DNA of 64,000 nucleotides from Rhizobium sp. PP-CC-3A-592 (GCF_003217095.1 NZ_QJSR01000003.1:1-64000), one strand, 5' to 3'. Shown: positions 52,148 to 61,501, counted from the first letter of the stretch. The notes: a model not told the origin generated them from the letters alone. Numbers and translations are program-made.

Positions 52148-52831
52148 TCACAATGTCGTGCCGAGCTTGCGCCGGCGGGTAAAGGCTGCCTGGGCGAAAG
52201 CGGTGAAGGCACCGCGCATCACGAAGGACAGGACGAGATAGATGAGGCCGACGACGATGTAGGTCTCGAACGCGCGGAAGGTGCCGGATTGGATGCGGTT
52301 GGCGACGGCGGTCAGCTCTTCGGCGGAAATCTGCGAGGTGATCGAGGATGCCAGCATCAGCAGGACGTATTGGCTGGTCAGTGACGGATAGACCCGCTCG
52401 ATGGCCGGGCGCACGATGACGTGCCAGTAGATCTGCGGCTTCGAAAGCCCGAGACACTCCGCCGCTTCGACCTGCGAGCGATGAATGGACTGAAGGCCGG
52501 CCCGCACGATCTCGCAGGTGTAGGCGCCGACATTGACGGTGAGGGCGATCATGGCCGCGAGGTTGGCGGAGACGCGGATGCCGAGCGTGGCGATGCCGAA
52601 ATAGATGATGAACACTTGCACCAGCAGCGGCGTGTTGCGGATCACCTCGACATAGGCCGCCACGATCGCCTTGACGACCGGTGATCCGTCGGCCCGCCCG
52701 ATGGCACAGAGCGTGCCTACGATGAAGCCGGCGACCGTCGCGACGGCGGAAAGCTGCAGCGTCAGAACCGCACCCCAGAGAAAATCCGGCCAGTACGGCA
52801 GAAGCGCGGAGAAATCGAACGTATAGGTCAT
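52148..52831 (-). CDS. ABC transporter permease A, polar-amino-acid type
   Basis: A 227-residue permease of the same family (FLWGAVLTLQLSAVATVAGF, VEVIRNTPLLVQVFIIYFG, VEAAECLGLSKPQIYWHVIV). Two different permeases indicate a heterodimeric channel. Its ATG overlaps the uxaB stop (ATGA at 52828-52831). Confidence 0.9.
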   Translation of the reverse strand: MTYTFDFSALLPYWPDFLWGAVLTLQLSAVATVAGFIVGTLCAIGRADGSPVVKAIVAAYVEVIRNTPLLVQVFIIYFGIATLGIRVSANLAAMIALTVNVGAYTCEIVRAGLQSIHRSQVEAAECLGLSKPQIYWHVIVRPAIERVYPSLTSQYVLLMLASSITSQISAEELTAVANRIQSGTFRAFETYIVVGLIYLVLSFVMRGAFTAFAQAAFTRRRKLGTTL

Positions 52832-53982
52832 GCCTCTGCCCTCTCCGTTTCATGCCTTGCTACAGCCTGCCCGGCGATGAGGCCGCGGAGGATCGGGGCT
52901 GCCGGCGTGGTGCCGGCTGTCGCGACCCAGTCGAGGAAGGCGCCGATCCGCCGTTCGATCTTGACGCCGTGGTTCTGGGCGATGTCTGCAACGCGGTGAT
53001 CGAGGAACGGGTTGTCGAACCGCTCCAGCGTTATGTCCACATAGGCCTTCGCTTCATCGGCCATGCCATGCGCGGCAAAGCCCGGCACGACCTCCTGCCG
53101 GTAGACGGCAAGCAACCGCTCGCGGATCGCCGCGTCCTGCAACAGGGCCCGGACCGTCTCGTCCTGTGCGCGACCTTCGCGCAGCCAGATGTCGGCGAGG
53201 ACCGTGTGGCCGAGATTGAGGATATGCAGCTTTAGCCGCTCATAGGGCTCGAGATCGTCGGTCAGAATGACGGACGGATGGTCGAAGGGGAGCGCAAGTC
53301 CCGACTTCGCCTCGATCGCCCAGAGCGCGTAGGGCTCGGCCACAGCACCAACTGGCTCGATCGGTTCGGAGACGATGCGGTCCACGAGCGTGTTGGCGAA
53401 GATGACCTCGGTCTCGACGTAGTGGAGGAACGCCTCGTCTGCACCGGCCTCGGCAGTAAGCGACAGAACGGCTTGCTGCAGAATGTCGCCATTGCGGTTC
53501 AGAAGCTCGCACGGCAGCACCGTAAGCGGACCGCCCTGCGCCTGCCAGCGGTGGAAAAGCAGAACCGTAAGCTTGCCCACGAACGAGGTGGGGACGCGTC
53601 CTGAGAAAAGCGTGTCGCCGCGATCATCCGCAGACACGTCGTAACCGCGATCGCCTGTGTTGGAGACGACGAAAGCGGCGTCGTTCGCAAACAGCGCCTT
53701 CAGCTTTGCCCAATCGGCCTGCGCGGAAATACCGCCATCGACCGATGTGACGGAGATCCGGCGCTCGACCTTCCGGCCGGCCTCGATACCGCGGATGATG
53801 ACCGGATAGCCTTGCGGATGTCCGAAGGCTGCCACACGGCCGGCGCGTTCCGCGGAACCCGAGACCTGGACGATGGTGATCGGACCGATCGCCTGACCGG
53901 CCTCGCGCGCCTCGTGAACGAAGAGATCGACATGCGCCTGAAGAAAGCGGCTGGTTCCGAACTGAATGATGCGCGTGCTCAT
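52828..53982 (-). CDS. uxaB: Tagaturonate reductase/mannitol-dehydrogenase family (UxaB-like)
   Basis: A 384-residue long-chain dehydrogenase: IIQFGTSRFLQAHVDLFVHE at the start, ITIVQVSGSAERAGRVAAFG, FVVSNTGDRGYDVSADDR, and the C-terminal KLHILNLGHTVLADIWL, matching the tagaturonate/fructuronate reductase branch. It interconverts tagaturonate and altronate with NADH. With the LgoD-like and UxaA-like enzymes of the same operon it completes a route to 2-keto-3-deoxygluconate. The start overlaps the stop of a leader ORF and has only a weak ribosome site of its own. Confidence 0.85.
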   Translation of the reverse strand: MSTRIIQFGTSRFLQAHVDLFVHEAREAGQAIGPITIVQVSGSAERAGRVAAFGHPQGYPVIIRGIEAGRKVERRISVTSVDGGISAQADWAKLKALFANDAAFVVSNTGDRGYDVSADDRGDTLFSGRVPTSFVGKLTVLLFHRWQAQGGPLTVLPCELLNRNGDILQQAVLSLTAEAGADEAFLHYVETEVIFANTLVDRIVSEPIEPVGAVAEPYALWAIEAKSGLALPFDHPSVILTDDLEPYERLKLHILNLGHTVLADIWLREGRAQDETVRALLQDAAIRERLLAVYRQEVVPGFAAHGMADEAKAYVDITLERFDNPFLDHRVADIAQNHGVKIERRIGAFLDWVATAGTTPAAPILRGLIAGQAVARHETERAEA

Positions 53983-54074
53983 ACGCGAAGCTCTGACGTG
54001 GCAGAGCGTGAAGGCATGTAACAGACGGCAAACATGGCGCTGCACGCTGTTCTGCTGATGTTCGATCCGCTCAT
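53979..54074 (-). CDS. 31-codon leader ORF before uxaB
   Basis: A short ORF (MSGSNISRTACSAMFAVCYM then PSRSATSELRV) has a strong ribosome site (GAGGAGG, 9 bases before ATG 54074) and its TGA overlaps the uxaB ATG by the ATGA arrangement. uxaB itself has no good ribosome site. This suggests translational coupling through a leader peptide. The peptide has no family. Confidence 0.5.
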   Translation of the reverse strand: MSGSNISRTACSAMFAVCYMPSRSATSELRV

Positions 54075-54108
54075 GCGTTAGATCCTCCTCAGGTTCTCCC
54101 TTGCGTTT

Positions 54109-54136
54109 TATATACAAAAGACAAACTGCCACGCAA
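54109..54136 (-). promoter_or_regulatory. Promoter region of the sugar-acid operon
   Basis: On the minus strand TTGCGT (54136-54131), 16 bases and TATATA (54114-54109) make a plausible sigma-70 promoter. It lies in a short A/T-rich stretch between uxaB and the divergent GntR gene and is a likely place for GntR binding. The alternating A/T run next to the -10 reads TTTTATATACAAAA, an imperfect palindrome. Confidence 0.45.
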
Positions 54137-54208
54137 TGCTTTATTTTGTTTATTTCATGCAATAAACAGGAGGCTGCCGACACGAAGACCGGCGGGGAGG
54201 CGTTTGGA

Positions 54209-55135
54209 ATGAAGGGAAATGCGGTCTACAAGCGGAGTTACAACGGCTGCCTCGCAATCTGCGGGAGCCTGCCGCTCGGCGCCGAAATGCCTTCCGAGAA
54301 CGAGCTTTCGCAGTCGCTTGCCGTCAGCCGCACCACGATCCGCACGGTGATGACCGGGCTTGAAGCTGCTGGCATCCTCCGTCGCGAAGGCGGCGCCCGC
54401 CGGCTGTCGCGCCGCCCTGCGCCAGGCGATGCCTTTCCCGACACGCAGACCCTGTCGACCAGCGCCACCGTCGAGCGTCGTTTTCTGGAGTGGATATTGG
54501 ACGGCCATATCGGACCGGGTCATCTGCTGACGGCTGCGGAACTTGCGCGACAGTTCGGCACGTCGACCACGATCATCCGCGAACACCTGCCGCATTTCCA
54601 GCATTTCGGCCTTATCGAGCGGCGTCCGAACAGCGCCTGGCTCTTCAAGGGCGTCACGCCGGCCTTTGCAAACGAGATCTACGAGGTCCGCGAAATGTTC
54701 GAGCTGCGCGCGGCGCGCAGCTTCATCGATCTGCCCGACGATTCCGGATCATGGCGGCGCATGCGGACGATCGAGGCGGAGCACCGTGCATTGCTGGCAA
54801 GCATCGACACGGATTACGGGCTGTTTCCGGATCTGGACGAACGCCTGCACCGTACCGTCCACGAGACCGCCGATAACCGGTTCATCAAGGATTTCTACGA
54901 CATCATCTCGATGCTCTTCCACTACAATGCCCAGTGGGATGCGGAAGACGAGAAGCAGCGCACCTTCACCGCGCTGACCGAGCACCTCGCTTATATCGAG
55001 GCGCTGCTGCGCCGCGACCTCAAGGCCATCGACCGAGCCTGCCGCCAGCACCTGAAGACGGCACGCTCCAACCTGCTGCGCTCGATCGAACTGCGCATGA
55101 AGGTGCCTCAGGCTCCGGATGTATCACCCGCGTGA
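54209..55135 (+). CDS. GntR-family regulator with two winged-helix domains and FCD domain
   Basis: A 308-residue protein with an unusual plan. Residues about 20-68 form a GntR winged helix (MPSENELSQSLAVSRTTIRT, AAGILRREGG). Residues about 88-148 form a second one (FLEWILDGHIGPGHLLTAAE, ARQFGTSTTIIREHLPHF, GLIERRPNSAWLF). Residues 150-300 are an FCD effector domain (EIYEVREMFELRAARSF). Divergent from the sugar-acid operon, so likely its repressor. Start chosen at ATG 54209 after GGGGAGG; an earlier in-frame start (54101) lies within the putative promoter. Confidence 0.85.
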   Translation: MKGNAVYKRSYNGCLAICGSLPLGAEMPSENELSQSLAVSRTTIRTVMTGLEAAGILRREGGARRLSRRPAPGDAFPDTQTLSTSATVERRFLEWILDGHIGPGHLLTAAELARQFGTSTTIIREHLPHFQHFGLIERRPNSAWLFKGVTPAFANEIYEVREMFELRAARSFIDLPDDSGSWRRMRTIEAEHRALLASIDTDYGLFPDLDERLHRTVHETADNRFIKDFYDIISMLFHYNAQWDAEDEKQRTFTALTEHLAYIEALLRRDLKAIDRACRQHLKTARSNLLRSIELRMKVPQAPDVSPA

Positions 55136-55203
55136 ATCGGACGTGCCTGATCGATTCATAAGTTTGGTTGGACGCTTTCTCCGCCACGGGCGATTCTCGC
55201 CCC

Positions 55204-55488
55204 ATGAACCAGCACCTCTATTACCTCTACATCGAACGCACCCAGCCGGCGAAAAACATGGCCCGGTTCTACGCCCTGTCGATCGAGCCCTCCTTGTTCG
55301 GCAAGACCTCCCTCGTCCGCCGCTGGGGACGGATCGGGACGACGGGGCGCGAGAAGATCCATCTGTTCGAGGACGAGGCAGCGGCCGTCACGCTCTTCCT
55401 GCAGGTCGCACGGCAGAAGCGACAGCGAGGCTATGGTCCGAGACCCGCCATATCCAGCCAGATGCCTGCCGCGTATCGTCCGTCATAG
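55204..55488 (+). CDS. WGR-domain protein
   Basis: A 94-residue protein that is a single WGR domain (HLYYLYIERTQPAKNMARFY, LVRRWGRIGTTGREKIHLFE). WGR domains occur in poly(ADP-ribose) polymerases and in short stand-alone bacterial proteins with presumed nucleic-acid binding. No partner gene is next to it. A start at ATG 55204 gives the standard N-terminus. Confidence 0.85.
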   Translation: MNQHLYYLYIERTQPAKNMARFYALSIEPSLFGKTSLVRRWGRIGTTGREKIHLFEDEAAAVTLFLQVARQKRQRGYGPRPAISSQMPAAYRPS

Positions 55489-55602
55489 TCGATCACGTTC
55501 GTTCGCAGTTCCGCAGAGTCTCAGATGGCCGGAACAAAAAGCGCTATGTAGGCATTATGAGTGGCCGTTGTAATTGCCTCTTTTTCGGCGCCTGGAGTAC
55601 GC

Positions 55603-56709
55603 ATGAGCCAGAAAGATGATTGGCACCTGACGGAAATTCTCGATTACGAGCATGGCCGGGGCGATCCCTTTGCTGCTGCCGTGCGGGCGACCCGCATGGC
55701 GATGGTCATCACGGATCCTGCACAGCCAGACAACCCGATCGTGTTCTGCAACGAAGCGTTCCAGAACCTCACGGGCTATAGTCGCGAAGACATCGTCGGC
55801 CGAAACTGCAGGTTTCTGCAGGGTGTCGACACGGATGAAGACAGCATTGCGAAAATCCGGTCGGCCATCAAGGCGGAAGAGAGCATTCACATCGACCTGC
55901 TGAATTACCGCAAGGATGGCTCGACGTTCTGGAATGCTCTGTTCCTCAGCCCGGTTCGCGGCGAGAGCGGAGACGTTCAATTCTTCTTCGCGTCACAGCT
56001 CGACGTGACGGATCGCGTGATGGCGCACGAGACGATTGCCGCGCAAAAGGCCGCCGTCGATAGAGAGGTCAAGCGCCGCACGGCAGATCTGGAAAAAGCG
56101 CTGGAAGCCAAGACCCTGCTGCTTCACGAGGTCGATCACCGGGTCAAGAACAACCTCACCATGATTGGCGCCCTCTTGCGGCTTCAGGTCCGCGCGATCG
56201 ACGATGCCGATATCCGGGTGAAGCTCGAAACGATGATGGAGCGGATCGACGCGCTCGCGACGGTTCACCGCCGGCTCTACCAGGCCGACGACGTGACGCG
56301 CTTCGACGTTGCGGCCTTCGCCGCGAACCTTGCCTCGGACGTGATCGGCGCCAGCGGGCGCAGCAATATCCGGCTAAAATGCGATATTGAGCCGATCGAG
56401 GTGCACTCTGAGCACGCATCGGCGCTTGGACTGATCCTGAACGAGGTCCTGACCAACGCCATCAAGCACGGCCTGCGCGAGAACCGCGCGGGATCCGTCT
56501 CGATCATCGCGACCCGTGATGGCGAGGAAGCAACGCTTTCGATCGAAGACGACGGGGTCGGGCTGATCATGGACCCCGCATCCAGTGGTCTTGGTCATGC
56601 CCTGATCAAACGCCTATCGCCGCAAAGCGGCACGACTGTCGCGTGGAGCCGTCTGCCGACGGGCACCCGCGTGACGTTGCGCATACCGGAAATGGAGCAG
56701 ACATCATGA
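55603..56709 (+). CDS. LOV-domain blue-light histidine kinase (HWE/HisKA_2)
   Basis: A 368-residue soluble kinase. The LOV domain (about 20-140) contains the photoactive Cys69 in GRNCRFLQG and the flavin-contact Asn and Gln residues (LLNYRKDGSTFWNALFLSPV, FFASQLD), so it should form a flavin-cysteinyl adduct in blue light. A helical linker leads to a HisKA_2/HWE-type kinase with His179 in LLHEVDHRVKNNL and N box LILNEVLTNAIKHGL. It resembles LOV-HKs of Rhizobium and Brucella. GGAG precedes the ATG at 55603. Its stop overlaps the receiver gene start. Confidence 0.92.
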   Translation: MSQKDDWHLTEILDYEHGRGDPFAAAVRATRMAMVITDPAQPDNPIVFCNEAFQNLTGYSREDIVGRNCRFLQGVDTDEDSIAKIRSAIKAEESIHIDLLNYRKDGSTFWNALFLSPVRGESGDVQFFFASQLDVTDRVMAHETIAAQKAAVDREVKRRTADLEKALEAKTLLLHEVDHRVKNNLTMIGALLRLQVRAIDDADIRVKLETMMERIDALATVHRRLYQADDVTRFDVAAFAANLASDVIGASGRSNIRLKCDIEPIEVHSEHASALGLILNEVLTNAIKHGLRENRAGSVSIIATRDGEEATLSIEDDGVGLIMDPASSGLGHALIKRLSPQSGTTVAWSRLPTGTRVTLRIPEMEQTS

Positions 56710-57185
56710 CCCCCTCCCCCCCGGCCTTCAAGGCCCTGCAGGTTCTCATCGTTGAGGACGAACCTCTGCTGGCCATGGATGTGGAAATGATGGTCGAAGA
56801 AGCCGGGCACAGCGTCGTCGGCGAAGCCGCTTCCCTCTACGAGGTGGAGGCGATGGAAACCGAGCCGGCGCCGGATCTCGCATTGGTCGATATGCAGCTT
56901 GCCCGGGGCACGAACGGGCTCGACGTATCCAAGCTGATCCAGGACAGGTGGCCCGGCGCTGTGATCGTCTTCGTCACCGCAAACCCGAAGAAGATTCCCG
57001 AGGACTTTTCCGGCGCCCACGGCGTTATCGCCAAGCCCTTCTCACGCAGCGGTTTCCTGTCGGCGCTGAACTATCTCGGCGAAGGCATCGCAGACCCGCC
57101 CCCGGCATCGAGCCAGCCCTCCAGCTTCGTGGCAGCGCCCGCGGTTCGCGAAAGCTGGTCGGTGCGGTCGCAGATTGATCGATAG
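56706..57185 (+). CDS. Single-domain response regulator, partner of the LOV kinase
   Basis: A 159-residue receiver protein: acidic pair in VLIVEDEPLLAMD, phosphoacceptor Asp62 in LALVDMQLARG, and conserved Lys110 in VIAKPFSRSGF. The last 35 residues are Pro/Ser-rich with no output domain, so it acts by protein-protein contact or as a phosphate sink. It overlaps the LOV kinase gene by four bases (ATGA). Confidence 0.92.
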   Translation: MTPSPPAFKALQVLIVEDEPLLAMDVEMMVEEAGHSVVGEAASLYEVEAMETEPAPDLALVDMQLARGTNGLDVSKLIQDRWPGAVIVFVTANPKKIPEDFSGAHGVIAKPFSRSGFLSALNYLGEGIADPPPASSQPSSFVAAPAVRESWSVRSQIDR

Positions 57186-57409
57186 GTGATGGGTCAGGCT
57201 TGGTGGGTCGAGGCGACGTTGTTGCTCTGTATCCCAAATGAATCTTCAGCGATTTTGTAAAAGCATATTGGACGCAATCGCAGAAGTTCAAATCAGCAAC
57301 ATGTATGACCGCATTTTCATAACATGCAGTAGCAACCAGCTGACCGTTCCCGATCTCGGCCGTTAGTGTTTTTTCCCTCAACATGGACCGCCGCAGCAGG
57401 GGCGATGCC

Positions 57410-59635
57410 TTACTCCGTCTGCTGAAGCTGTGTCAGCAAAGCCGTCATCTTCACAACGAGGCCGGTTGGTGCGTAGTCGACATCGACGCCACCGGCGCCG
57501 GCCAGACCCATGCGCAGAAGCTTCGTGCCGAAACCCTTGCGCTCCGGCGGCGTGACATTCGGACCATTGGTTTCCTGCCACGTCATGTGCAGCGCACGCT
57601 CAGCGCCCTTCCCGTCGATGAACCAGTCGATCGCAACGCGACCGTGCTCGTTTGACAGGGCGCCGTACTTCACCGCGTTGGTGCCAAGCTCGTGCAGCAA
57701 CAAAGCAAGCGACAGGGCGCCCTTCGGGCCGACGATCGTCCGGGGGCCGCGCAGATCGACGCGATCCGCAGGTGCCAGGCTCTCAAGCGTTGTCGCCATG
57801 ATCGCCTGGATCGGTGCGGAATCGTGATTGTCGTGCAGGAGGACGTCGTGGGCCCGACTGAGCGCATGAAGACGCTTCTCGAAGGTCCGCACATGCGCCT
57901 GCTCGGTCACCGGACGCAGCGTCTGCGTGGCGATGGCCTGGACCATCGCCAGCATATTCTTCAGCCGGTGCGCCATTTCCCGGTTGATGAGTTCCTTTTC
58001 CGCCTCGACCATCTTGCGGTCCGAGATGTCGGTGACCGCGACGACCGCGCCCGAGAGATCTCCGGAGAGGTCCTTGATCGCCTCGCCCACGATCGAGATC
58101 CAGGTCTTGCTGCCATCCGGCCGGTGATAGAGCACCTCCACCGTTGCGCTGTCGCATTCGCGGGCCATGATACGGGCTAAAGGATAGTGCTGCGGATCGA
58201 AAGGCGCGCCATCGTGATGGGTCGCGACGAAGATATCATATTCATCCACCGACTGCGCGGCCGTTGCGTCACGACCCAGCAACTGCTGAGACCGCTCGTT
58301 CTGGAGGATGATCCGCCCCGTCGGCGCTTCCGCGAGAAGCACGCCGACCGGCATGGTGTCGATGATGGTCGAGAGTTGCCGCTGCTGGTCGCGCAGTTCC
58401 GCTTCCAGCTTCAGACGCGCGGTAACCTCCACGAAGAGAACGACGAAACGCTCCGCGTCGAGCGGCTGGGCATGGCCTTCGTACCAGCGGCCTGTCGTCC
58501 CGACCTCCCGCACGAAGACGAGCGGTTCGTTGGAGCTGACGACACTTGCGAATGCGGGGATCCACGCGTCTTCGCTGCCGCCGAAAACCTCGTGAACCGT
58601 TCGGCCGACGGCGGAGGAAGGGGCAATGCCGACCAGCTCTCCCCAAGCCCGGTTGACCTCAATGTAACGCCAGTCGATCACCTGACCGTCCGCATCGCGG
58701 ATGAGCTCTCCTAGAATGAAACCTTCCTCGAGTTGCTCGAACAGGCCACGCCAGTGCGCCTCGCTCTTTTGCAGGCGCTCCTCGGCCAGCTTGCGCGCCG
58801 TCACGTCGGAGAAGACGGACGCGATGCGATCCGCGCCGATCCGGCGAATACGGTTCTCGAACCACTTTCCGCCGATTTCCTTTGCCTGGTTCAAATGCAC
58901 GATCGGCTCGCCGCGATCGAAGACCGACCGATAAGCGGGCATCATGTCACCGAGCACGCCGGGGGCGACCTGCGACAAGGTGGCGCCCAGCACTGTCTCG
59001 GATATCATGCCCGTCAAACGCTGGAACGCCGGATTGACGTCTTCGAAGCGGATATCGACGATATCACCCGTCGCATCGCGCACGGCGCTCGCAACATAAT
59101 AGCCTTCCTGCATGTCATGGAAGAGCGAACGATACATGAGTTCGGAGACACCGACCTCGATCTGCTTCTCGACGACCTTCGCCAGCGTTTCCAGCGCAAG
59201 CCGATCGCGCGTCATCCAAATTCGAGGCTTCGTATCGATGGCGGCAAGCGCCCCGATGAGTTGCCCGTCCGGCAGGCGAATGGGAACGCCGAGATAGGCG
59301 ACGACGCCGATATCGTCGATAGCCATGTTGTCGCGCACCAAGTCGTGCAGGCGCGCATCCTCGATCGCCAGGACGTCGTCCGTGGCCACGACATGCTGGC
59401 AGAACGAATGGGTAATGGGGGTTTCGCCGCGTGCGGCCCACGGTTCCGGCAGGCCGCAATGACCGGCAAAAACCTGCCGGTTCTCATCCACGATGGAGAT
59501 GATCGCCACGGGGACGTCGAGGGCCGCGCGAACATGCTCCGTCAGGTGCCCGAACTGTTCGTTTCCGGCCTTGTCGAGAAGTCCACTGCGACGGATCGCG
59601 GCGATGCGCTGGGCGGCGAGTTCTTCGGCGTTCAT
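57410..59635 (-). CDS. GAF/PAS sensor kinase of the HWE family
   Basis: A 741-residue soluble kinase. GAF domain about 15-165 (LDVPVAIISIVDENRQVFAG, GVPIRLPDGQLIGALAAID), then three PAS domains about 175-290, 300-420 and 425-550, and an HWE kinase with His in INREMAHRLKNMLAMVQAIA, N box LLHELGTNAVKYGAL and the family's Trp-x-Glu in HMTWQETNGP. GAF has no bilin-binding Cys pattern I can assign. The frame stays open upstream to 59884; Met at 59635 is preferred. It converges with the LOV system and may share its receiver. Confidence 0.88.
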   Translation of the reverse strand: MNAEELAAQRIAAIRRSGLLDKAGNEQFGHLTEHVRAALDVPVAIISIVDENRQVFAGHCGLPEPWAARGETPITHSFCQHVVATDDVLAIEDARLHDLVRDNMAIDDIGVVAYLGVPIRLPDGQLIGALAAIDTKPRIWMTRDRLALETLAKVVEKQIEVGVSELMYRSLFHDMQEGYYVASAVRDATGDIVDIRFEDVNPAFQRLTGMISETVLGATLSQVAPGVLGDMMPAYRSVFDRGEPIVHLNQAKEIGGKWFENRIRRIGADRIASVFSDVTARKLAEERLQKSEAHWRGLFEQLEEGFILGELIRDADGQVIDWRYIEVNRAWGELVGIAPSSAVGRTVHEVFGGSEDAWIPAFASVVSSNEPLVFVREVGTTGRWYEGHAQPLDAERFVVLFVEVTARLKLEAELRDQQRQLSTIIDTMPVGVLLAEAPTGRIILQNERSQQLLGRDATAAQSVDEYDIFVATHHDGAPFDPQHYPLARIMARECDSATVEVLYHRPDGSKTWISIVGEAIKDLSGDLSGAVVAVTDISDRKMVEAEKELINREMAHRLKNMLAMVQAIATQTLRPVTEQAHVRTFEKRLHALSRAHDVLLHDNHDSAPIQAIMATTLESLAPADRVDLRGPRTIVGPKGALSLALLLHELGTNAVKYGALSNEHGRVAIDWFIDGKGAERALHMTWQETNGPNVTPPERKGFGTKLLRMGLAGAGGVDVDYAPTGLVVKMTALLTQLQQTE

Positions 59636-59908
59636 CCTGACCTTGTCGACCTTGATACGGCCGATCTTCCCGGACCCGCGCCAGAGGGACAATCCGGTGG
59701 CTGCGATGTTCGGCTCACACATACGACCGAACGCCGGTATTTCAAGCAGAGTCCGACGGAAACAAGCTCGTTGCCGTATCGATGACAGAAATGCGGTCAG
59801 AAAATTGGCCCGTGTGCCCGGCGCGGCACACATAGGGGGCCATCCACCGCCTAGCTCGACCGCCGATGGTCCGGCTCCGCGCACGGAGCTGGTTTCCGTG
59901 TGCGATGA

Positions 59909-61501
59909 TCAGAATTTCAGGATCTGCCCGGCAGCCGAGAGCTTCTTACGCAGATCGTTGACATTGACCTTGTTCACATTGCCCGACGGCGCCAACGCCG
60001 CTGCAGCCCCGGCCGCCTGTCCCAGCACCATGAACGTCGGCTCGACGCGTACGGAGGTGAAGGCTGCGTGGCTCGAGGAAATGGCGACGGGAACGATGAG
60101 GTTGGTGACCTGCGCCGCCTTCGGCAGCATGGCGCGATAGGGAATCTCGTAGGGACCTACGCCGATACCGTCTCGGGATTCATCGGCGATGTAACCATTC
60201 AGGACCGTTCGGATCATACCGTGCTCGTCCATTGGATAGAAGCCGAGACCGATCGTGTCTTTGTACGCCGTCTTCTTGACGAGATCGTTTTGCGTCAGAA
60301 CGAACTGACCTACAAGACGCCGTGCTTGACGGACGTACATCTGACGGGGAAAGCCACCATTATCGACAAATTCGTCAGCGCAGTAGCCGAACCTGGACGT
60401 GTAGTCTCGCACATATTGCGGTACACGCGGGTCTGTTTGTCCAAACCATAATAACCCCTCAATGTGGTTGCGCACCATATTGCGGATTTCATTACGTTTG
60501 GCTTCGTTGCCGGTCGTATAGTCGTACCCGATATGCCAGACATTGGTGGAAAAGAAGGGTGTCGAATTGACATCCTGCTTCCCGCGGACCGTATTGCCGT
60601 AGCCTAGGAAATACGCCTGGTCGATGCTGATCCCCGCAGGCTTGTGCGCGGCAAGGAAGCGGGCTGTCGTCTCGTATCGCAGCGGATCGTAATTTGCAGG
60701 CTTTGAGAACGGAATACGATTGTTCGCGTTATTCGTCACGCAGAGCCGGTAGTTGAATGCCATCATGCTGGTATCGGCTGATCCCAAAGGCTTCTGACCG
60801 ACTCCAATAACGCCTGGCAGCAGCCCGCTGTTGCGATCCCCGGGAATGACATACGGGTCGACCAGAATGGATTTTCGGCTGACATATGGCCGGGCAAGCT
60901 TCTGTACGCCAGCAGCCGTTTCTCCATACTTCAAGCGGCTTTCCCGTCCAGCAATGGTACCAACGAAAGCCTTGAACATCAGGTCGCCTTCGTAGCTGGC
61001 GTCGATGAACACGGCTCCGCAATAGGTCTTGCCGGAGACCATTGCAATCTCGGTGATAGCCTTGTTGACCTTGGTCGTCTTCAGCACGCGCTGCTGAAAC
61101 TCGACCCTGACCTTCGCCGTGGCGAGCATGTCATTAAACGTGGATTCCGCCCATTTGGACTCGAAATAGATGCGGATGGGGTCCGGTGTGCCGTAATAGG
61201 CTTTCGCCTTGGCCAGAAACTCGGCGGTGATGCCGCCATAGACGTTCTTGCGCGGCGATGCGTCGGTCTTGGTCAGGCCGTTGGACATCATGCCGCCGAT
61301 ATGGGCTGTCGGCTCGAGCAGGATGACGGATTTCTTCAGGCGCGAGGCCTGTATCGCCGCGGTGATGCCCCCCGGCGTTCCCCCGTAAACAACGACATCG
61401 GCACGCTGGCACACTGCGGCCGCAGCCTGTGCGCTTCCGAACATCAGAAAAAGCCCCAGAACGAAACAGGCGCGCTTTATCTGTACTGCTAAATCCATCA
61501 T
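59909..61501 (-). CDS. Secreted FAD-dependent oxidoreductase
   Basis: A 530-residue protein: Sec signal peptide (ACFVLGLFLMFGSAQAAAAV), then a Rossmann FAD site (ADVVVYGGTPGGITAAIQAS, VILLEPTAHIGGMMSNGLTK) of the FAD_oxidored family (PF12831), often found near carbohydrate genes. GTFMVLGQAAGAAAALA-like sequence at its C-terminus closes the fold. Reaction and substrate unknown. It lies downstream of the hydratase gene in the same direction, 103 bases apart, and may belong to the uronate group. Confidence 0.8.
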   Translation of the reverse strand: MMDLAVQIKRACFVLGLFLMFGSAQAAAAVCQRADVVVYGGTPGGITAAIQASRLKKSVILLEPTAHIGGMMSNGLTKTDASPRKNVYGGITAEFLAKAKAYYGTPDPIRIYFESKWAESTFNDMLATAKVRVEFQQRVLKTTKVNKAITEIAMVSGKTYCGAVFIDASYEGDLMFKAFVGTIAGRESRLKYGETAAGVQKLARPYVSRKSILVDPYVIPGDRNSGLLPGVIGVGQKPLGSADTSMMAFNYRLCVTNNANNRIPFSKPANYDPLRYETTARFLAAHKPAGISIDQAYFLGYGNTVRGKQDVNSTPFFSTNVWHIGYDYTTGNEAKRNEIRNMVRNHIEGLLWFGQTDPRVPQYVRDYTSRFGYCADEFVDNGGFPRQMYVRQARRLVGQFVLTQNDLVKKTAYKDTIGLGFYPMDEHGMIRTVLNGYIADESRDGIGVGPYEIPYRAMLPKAAQVTNLIVPVAISSSHAAFTSVRVEPTFMVLGQAAGAAAALAPSGNVNKVNVNDLRKKLSAAGQILKF

